From assembly GCA_002495625.1 (NCBI GenBank), contig DAGC01000006.1, positions 28,193 through 57,302 of the forward strand: a stretch of DNA of 29,110 nucleotides, read 5' to 3'. Shown here piece after piece: positions 23,125 through 29,110 of the stretch. Below the pieces are notes generated by a model. The model saw only the letters and a program-made list of their open reading frames with translations. It was not told the origin of the DNA and made no database searches. Within the stretch, counting starts at the first letter, position 1. Every line of letters begins with the position of its first letter. This DNA is from Methanobacterium sp. UBA375. GTDB lineage: Archaea > Methanobacteriota > Methanobacteria > Methanobacteriales > Methanobacteriaceae. A program made the position numbers and the translations under genes.

Positions 23125-23381
23125 CTCTCGAAATTAATGAAAGAGTTGACAAAGAATTCAGGAAACTTGAAAAACGGGATAAGGGCCGGTTGAGAAGTAT
23201 CAGGAAAAAGCTATTACAGATACTTGAAGATCCCTACCGTTTTAAACCATTAAGTAATGAAATGCGTGGACTTAGAAGAGTTCATATTGGTTCTTATGTC
23301 CTTATTTATGAAATAGTTGAAAAAGAGAAGGTTGTTTTATTGTTAGATTACGGACATCATGACCATATCTACGAAAAATAA
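23115..23381 (+). CDS. RelE/ParE-type toxin
   Basis: The 88-residue protein fits the RelE fold: YALEINERVDKEFRKLEKRD, LRSIRKKLLQILEDPYRFKP, then LRGL-like MRGLRRVHIGSYVLIYEIVE and a final HHDHIYEK. The Arg-rich RGLRRVHIG segment and terminal HDHIY are typical of RelE-type mRNA interferases. It starts 3 nt after the antitoxin stop, so it is probably translated by re-initiation. It is on the same strand as the cas genes, next to the PIN remnant. Confidence 0.85.
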   Translation: MGYALEINERVDKEFRKLEKRDKGRLRSIRKKLLQILEDPYRFKPLSNEMRGLRRVHIGSYVLIYEIVEKEKVVLLLDYGHHDHIYEK

Positions 23382-23400
23382 ATTGTTAATTTTAAAGTAA

Positions 23401-23621
23401 GTAAGGGGGAAACTGTTTAATTATATCTTAGATAATCATAAAGTTCAATGTATAGATAAAGAGATGTGTCTAGATGCCATGGAAACATTCTCAATTATGA
23501 TGGAACATTATCCTTTGCAGATTCAGTTTCTATTGAAATAATGAGAAATCTTAAAATTGATGAAATTGTGTCTTTTGATTCTGACTTTGACAAGGTTGAT
23601 GAGATTACAAGAATAGGTTAA
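23401..23621 (+). pseudogene. PIN-domain (VapC-like) toxin remnant, truncated and frameshifted
   Basis: In one frame from 23401 the sequence reads KLFNYILDNHKVQCIDKEM and continues CLDAMETF, then runs off. With one base supplied near 23491 it continues NYDGTLSFADSVSIEIM and ends IVSFDSDFDKVDEITRIG at the stop 23619-23621. Leu-Ser-Phe-x-Asp and the FDSDFD motif are typical of the C-terminal half of PIN ribonuclease toxins. The N-terminal half, with the first active-site Asp, is missing: a stop codon precedes the frame. It ends 4 nt before cas4. Confidence 0.75.
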
Positions 23622-23625
23622 CAAA

Positions 23626-24144
<519 letters not shown>

Positions 24145-25128
24145 ATGATTGGGGATGAGATAATTAAAAAGAACTACTACCTTATGTCCGATGGAATTTT
24201 AAAAAGAAAGGAAAACACTCTTTATTTTCACAACAAGGATGGTAAAAAACCCATCCCAATCAGTAAAATATATTCTATCTATGCTTATGGCTCCCTTAGC
24301 TTCTCTTCCCAGGCAGTACATCTCCTGGCAAAGAAGGGAGTGCCCATCCACTTTTTTAACTACTATGGTTTTTACGATGGTAGTTTCTATCCCCGGGAAA
24401 CACTTCTGTCTGGGGATTTGCTGATAAAACAGGCTGAAAATTACCTTGATCATGATAGGCGGATGGTAATCGCCGGTAAACTGGTGGAAGGAGCAGCCCG
24501 TAACATGGAGAAAGTACTCTCTTATTACAAGATTGACAACGGGATAGATAAGATATTAAACGGTCTGAATTCCTGTAATGAAATAACAGAACTCATGAAT
24601 GTAGAAGGCAGAATACGCTCCCATTACTATGATAAAATGGATCTAATACTGCCTGAAGGCTTTAAAATGGAGGGTAGAAGTAGAAGACCACCAGAAAACA
24701 TGGCAAATGCCCTTATAAGTTTTGGAAATTCCATGATTTACTCCACTATTCTCACCGAGATCTACAACACCCAGTTAAATCCCACCATTTCCTATCTCCA
24801 CGAGCCATCAGAGCGTAGATACTCCCTGGCCCTGGATTTAAGTGAGATCTTCAAACCCATACTGGTTGACAGATTAATATTCTATCTGGTGAATAAGAAG
24901 ATGCTTCGAGAGAAGGATTTCGAACAGGATCTTAATTACTGCCTTTTAAATGACAAGGGAAGAAAAACATTCATCAAAGAATATGACGAACGCCTTAAAA
25001 AAACCATAAAACATCGGGAACTTGGCCGTAAGGTTTCTTATCGTCGATTAATAAGATTGGAATCTTATAAACTCATCAAACATCTGCTGGGTACTAAAGA
25101 CTATAAGCCGTTTGTGATGTGGTGGTAA
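24145..25128 (+). CDS. cas1: Cas1 integrase (Cas1b-like)
   Basis: The 327-residue integrase inserts new spacers at the leader end. Metal ligands are visible: E154 (VEGRIRSHYYD), H219 (SYLHEPSERRYSLALD) and D231/E234 (LDLSEIFKP). It ends YKPFVMWW, as I recall for Cas1 of subtype I-B. The gene begins directly after the cas4 stop and is followed by cas2 after 1 nt, forming a tight cas4-cas1-cas2 adaptation operon. Its GC content is higher than that of cas3-cas5. Confidence 0.95.
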   Translation: MIGDEIIKKNYYLMSDGILKRKENTLYFHNKDGKKPIPISKIYSIYAYGSLSFSSQAVHLLAKKGVPIHFFNYYGFYDGSFYPRETLLSGDLLIKQAENYLDHDRRMVIAGKLVEGAARNMEKVLSYYKIDNGIDKILNGLNSCNEITELMNVEGRIRSHYYDKMDLILPEGFKMEGRSRRPPENMANALISFGNSMIYSTILTEIYNTQLNPTISYLHEPSERRYSLALDLSEIFKPILVDRLIFYLVNKKMLREKDFEQDLNYCLLNDKGRKTFIKEYDERLKKTIKHRELGRKVSYRRLIRLESYKLIKHLLGTKDYKPFVMWW

Positions 25129-25129
25129 A

Positions 25130-25393
25130 ATGTATGCTATCATTGTTTACGATATCAAGGTGGAACGGGTCAATAAAGTCAAAGGATATTTAAGGAAACA
25201 TCTCAACTGGATACAGAACTCAGTTTTTGAGGGAGAAGTTACCTTAAGTGAACTAGAGGTAATTAAAAAGGGTTTAAAAAATATAATAAATAAAAATGAA
25301 GATTCTGTAATTATATTCACTGCAAGGAGTGAAAAAGCCTTTGGTAGACAAGTTTTAGGAGTTGAAAAGGCCCCTATAAGTGGAATATTATAA
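25130..25393 (+). CDS. cas2: Cas2
   Basis: The 87-residue protein has the ferredoxin-like Cas2 fold: MYAIIVYDIKVERVNKVKGY, LNWIQNSVFEGEVTLSELEV and a late SVIIFTARS strand. Cas2 dimerises and bridges two Cas1 dimers in the spacer integration complex. The early Asp in VYDIK is present. It starts 1 nt after the cas1 stop and is the last cas gene before the leader. Confidence 0.95.
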   Translation: MYAIIVYDIKVERVNKVKGYLRKHLNWIQNSVFEGEVTLSELEVIKKGLKNIINKNEDSVIIFTARSEKAFGRQVLGVEKAPISGIL

Positions 25394-25747
25394 TTAAATT
25401 TATTTGTATTTAATTTTATTTATTTTAAAGTTATATTTACTTTCGATCTTATTTTTCCTGCTATCGTTTATGAAGAACTTTTAGAGATCAGAGATAAAAT
25501 AACTTGAAGTTCTTTAAATTATAATAGAAGATTAAAAACTTTTTATGAATTTTTATACTATATTTCTTTTTATAATCTTCCTAGTTCTCAATGAAATAAG
25601 AAAATTACCTTTTATAACTAAATTAACTAATTACTGGTGATCGTTTTACCATATAAATAGAATACATAATTTCATATGAACAATTTTAAGTATCTGAAAC
25701 AAGAAATTATAGGGATAATCATGGGAAATAGGCGGATTTTCCCGCCT
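25394..25747 (+). promoter_or_regulatory. CRISPR leader
   Basis: This AT-rich, non-coding 354 nt lies between cas2 and the first repeat, where the leader is expected. It contains a TATA-like ATATAAATAG (25651-25660), putting pre-crRNA start near 25680, and ends in a 6-bp inverted repeat touching repeat 1. No ORF is present. Confidence 0.85.
25730..25747 (+). repeat. Inverted repeat at the leader-array junction
   Basis: AGGCGG and CCGCCT (25730-25735 and 25742-25747) flank a 6-nt loop and end exactly at the first base before repeat 1. This G/C-rich element stands out in an AT-rich leader. It may be a recognition element for spacer integration or a hairpin in the pre-crRNA leader. Confidence 0.6.
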
Positions 25748-28700
25748 GCTAAAATCAGACTAAATTAGGATTGAAACATGTTTCGGGGGTTTTTTTCTGT
25801 TTTCTCTACTCTGGCTAAAATCAGACTAAATTAGGATTGAAACTGAGGGCTTCATCTATTAACTCTGATGGAGTTTTAGGAGCTAAAATCAGACTAAATT
25901 AGGATTGAAACGAAGGACTTAACACAGACTTACAAAGTGTTAAACTCGGCTAAAATCAGACTAAATTAGGATTGAAACTTCTTCCAGGAACGTCTGCAAA
26001 TTGAGATGGCAAAGAGCTAAAATCAGACTAAATTAGGATTGAAACTTAGACGGGGTGTGGAGTGCTAGTACAATGATTTCAAAGCTAAAATCAGACTAAA
26101 TTAGGATTGAAACTCCACCATCATAGGATTAAATACCACACCGCCTTGAGCTAAAATCAGACTAAATTAGGATTGAAACTCCAACCATTACATATCGGTA
26201 CGTTACAGAATTGCTGCTAAAATCAGACTAAATTAGGATTGAAACACGAAGACCTTAAAGTGGTTCTATGGATTTGTGGATGCTAAAATCAGACTAAATT
26301 AGGATTGAAACGGGGCATAACGGGTATTATAGATAAGTTTAAGGATTTGCTAAAATCAGACTAAATTAGGATTGAAACTTTACCACGTGGATTAAGGTTC
26401 TTTGGTTTAACTGGGCTAAAATCAGACTAAATTAGGATTGAAACTTTATCTCCATCAGCGTCTTCTATAAGCATTACTTTGCTAAAATCAGACTAAATTA
26501 GGATTGAAACAGCAGAGATACATGCTATGGTTACTGGCGAACGATTATGCTAAAATCAGACTAAATTAGGATTGAAACGGGAATTTTTCATCAATATCAT
26601 ACATGATATTCTCTAGCTAAAATCAGACTAAATTAGGATTGAAACCCCCTTATTTCTTTAACATGAATAATTTCCCTCATCTGCTAAAATCAGACTAAAT
26701 TAGGATTGAAACTACATACTGCAACGGCTATCGGCGCTGTTAAAGAGTGCTAAAATCAGACTAAATTAGGATTGAAACAATGTTTAAGCTCCTTATCACT
26801 ACGTACACCACGAACGCTAAAATCAGACTAAATTAGGATTGAAACTCTGGAAGAAGGGTTTACCTCTCCAGTTACGTTCATTGCTAAAATCAGACTAAAT
26901 TAGGATTGAAACTTACCTCCTAATTGTGGAATAAAAGATTAAATAAACCGCTAAAATCAGACTAAATTAGGATTGAAACGTACTATTTGTCGAGGGTGAA
27001 GATACTCCTGTACGACGCTAAAATCAGACTAAATTAGGATTGAAACCGATTAAAAATGTATACTCCCTGTACGCCATGGCAGGGCTAAAATCAGACTAAA
27101 TTAGGATTGAAACGGTACGGGGGTTCACAGGTAATCGGGTCTGTGTTAAGCTAAAATCAGACTAAATTAGGATTGAAACTAACTCATCCTATTCATCCTC
27201 TGTTGTTATCTGTAAAGCTAAAATCAGACTAAATTAGGATTGAAACATTTTCGGGTCCTCTATTTTTTTTCTCAAAAGATTTTGCTAAAATCAGACTAAA
27301 TTAGGATTGAAACTCAATACTGTCTGGTAAGTCTTCAAACCGTAAGGTAGCTAAAATCAGACTAAATTAGGATTGAAACTTCTTTGATTATTTCTTCTTT
27401 TGCTTCTTGTCTTGCGGCTAAAATCAGACTAAATTAGGATTGAAACGAGCTTATGCGAGTGCAACAACCAGTGATAGGAGGACAGCTAAAATCAGACTAA
27501 ATTAGGATTGAAACAATCTAGAAACTAATCTGAAAAAGAGGTAGATCAATGCTAAAATCAGACTAAATTAGGATTGAAACTTTATTACGCATAACCTGCA
27601 GGGTTCACTCCGTTTTGAGGCTAAAATCAGACTAAATTAGGATTGAAACTGACCCCATCTGTGGACAGGAGGACCATAATATTAACGCTAAAATCAGACT
27701 AAATTAGGATTGAAACGCCCCTATCATGTCACTGATAGCCCGGTTCATAGCCCGCTAAAATCAGACTAAATTAGGATTGAAACGTAGTTTCTTACCTGCT
27801 TGGTCGAAGTAAAAGCCTGGAGCTAAAATCAGACTAAATTAGGATTGAAACTCTTCGGTCTTTTCAACTGTTAAGTAGTTTTCTATTAGCTAAAATCAGA
27901 CTAAATTAGGATTGAAACTTAAGAAATTTAGAGAAGTCTTCGTATGATGCGAAGGGCTAAAATCAGACTAAATTAGGATTGAAACGTATATCGGCTTCAA
28001 CGGCACTGGCAGCTACTGTAGGCTAAAATCAGACTAAATTAGGATTGAAACGAAAGAAATAGAAAGACTACTACCACACTTAAGCCACGCTAAAATCAGA
28101 CTAAATTAGGATTGAAACCTTGAATTAAGGAAATATGGGGCTACGAGGGAGTTTAGCTAAAATCAGACTAAATTAGGATTGAAACATTGTTCAGATGGTT
28201 TTATCCCCTGTGTTAATCCCTGCTAAAATCAGACTAAATTAGGATTGAAACTGAAAATAGATTGTTAATTGATAAAACAATGATAAATAGCTAAAATCAG
28301 ACTAAATTAGGATTGAAACAAAAAAAAATTAGTTAGAGTTTAAAAAAAGAAGGGTGCTAAAATCAGACTAAATTAGGATTGAAACTGGTTCACGGGTTAG
28401 AACAGTCCATGCACATCCAAGCTGGCTAAAATCAGACTAAATTAGGATTGAAACGGTGGTTAAATTTGCCTCATTGATTGTTATAGGACTGCTAAAATCA
28501 GACTAAATTAGGATTGAAACAGTCCTCAAAGGTTATATCCCAGACAGTACCACCTATGCTAAAATCAGACTAAATTAGGATTGAAACCAGTCACAGAGGG
28601 TATTATTACACTTCCAAATCCTCGCTAAAATCAGACTAAATTAGGATTGAAACTAGACGACCTCGCGAGTAAAGAAGAAATCAGGCGCGGCTAAAATCAG

Positions 28701-29110
28701 ACTAAATTAGGATTGAAACAACGCTGCCGGGTAAAACCACCAGGTGAGGCGAATGCGCTAAAATCAGACTAAATTAGGATTGAAACGCTCATGAAGGCCG
28801 ATTACCTGGACGCGGCGAAACGAGCTAAAATCAGACTAAATTAGGATTGAAACCAGAAACAGGGATTAAAGGACTTTGATGTCTTCGCATGCTAAAATCA
28901 GACTAAATTAGGATTGAAACTGGTATGGGCTGATGCTGTGAATGTCTGGTTTCGTAGGGCTAAAATCAGACTAAATTAGGATTGAAACTTCACGTTTAAA
29001 GATTTTTCCTTCTCTTTCACGTGGGCTAAAATCAGACTAAATTAGGATTGAAACATCAACAGGAACTAAACGACTGGTTCTACACAGAAGGCTAAAATCA
29101 GACTAAATTA
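25748..29110 (+). CRISPR. CRISPR array, 50 complete repeats, continuing past the window
   Basis: The repeat is 30 nt, begins GCTAAAATCAGACTAAATT and ends AGGATTGAAAC; the last 8 nt are the usual crRNA tag. I count 50 complete copies, all identical as far as I could read, separated by 50 spacers of 36-39 nt (mostly 36-37). A 51st repeat is cut after 20 nt at the window end. The leader and cas2 lie on the 5' side, so spacer 1 (25778-25813) should be newest. Most spacers differ clearly from each other; spacer 39 (28320-28355) is unusually A-rich. The repeat resembles what I recall for Methanothermobacter arrays. Confidence 0.98.

Noticed and set aside
25052..25060. TAAGATTGG in cas1, matching positions 2-10 of the mini-CRISPR spacer
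   Set aside because: A 9-nt match is expected by chance in a window of this size at modest odds and the flanks do not continue it.
28320..28355. A-rich spacer 39 as a possible degenerate or non-acquired segment
   Set aside because: Its length (36 nt) and flanking repeats are normal, so it is best read as a real spacer from AT-rich DNA.

Overview
The window looks like chromosomal DNA of a pseudomurein-walled methanogen, most likely Methanobacterium or a close relative (Methanobacteriales). The evidence is a tail-less HMf-type histone, two secreted proteins with pseudomurein-binding repeats, archaeal TATA boxes with GGAGG/GGTGA ribosome binding sites, a lipobox protein, and an anaerobe's rubrerythrin/desulfoferrodoxin pair. 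The CRISPR repeat ends in the ATTGAAAC tag common in archaeal type I systems. No tRNA, rRNA or insertion-sequence transposase was seen.

Positions 1-12,556 are mostly ordinary chromosome. They hold a degenerate nucleotidyltransferase, the histone, and a small stress cluster: a frameshifted PRC-barrel gene, an LEA-like/Hsp20 fusion and an intact PRC-barrel gene. An archaeal RecJ-like DHH phosphoesterase, a lipoprotein and the rbr-dfx oxygen/peroxide defence operon follow. Then come two convergent paralogues with a secreted glutamine-amidotransferase-like domain and pseudomurein-binding repeats, an MFS exporter and a small membrane protein.

Positions 12,557-14,245 hold a nicotinamide phosphoribosyltransferase (nadV) gene whose leader carries a run of 13 G. 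Upstream of it, on the opposite strand, is an isolated two-repeat mini-CRISPR. Its first repeat is degenerate and its second matches the main-array repeat at 29 of 30 positions.

Positions 14,346-29,110 form a type I CRISPR-Cas locus: cas6-cas3-cas8-small subunit-cas7-cas5, a 3.2-kb insert, cas4-cas1-cas2, a leader, and an array of 50 complete identical 30-nt repeats plus a 51st cut by the window end. The cas3-to-cas5 block is clearly more AT-rich than cas6 and cas4-cas1, which suggests the effector module was exchanged as a cassette. The insert holds a HepT/MntA pair, a RelB/RelE-type pair, a frameshifted PIN (VapC-like) remnant, a pRiA4b ORF-3 family gene and two small genes.

The most interesting signals are the mini-CRISPR, whose spacer resembles the cas8 ribosome-binding/start region at 18 of 23 positions, the toxin-antitoxin island between the effector and adaptation modules, and the mosaic composition of the locus. 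A crRNA-like regulator of the cas operon is one possible reading of the mini-CRISPR, but it is inference only.
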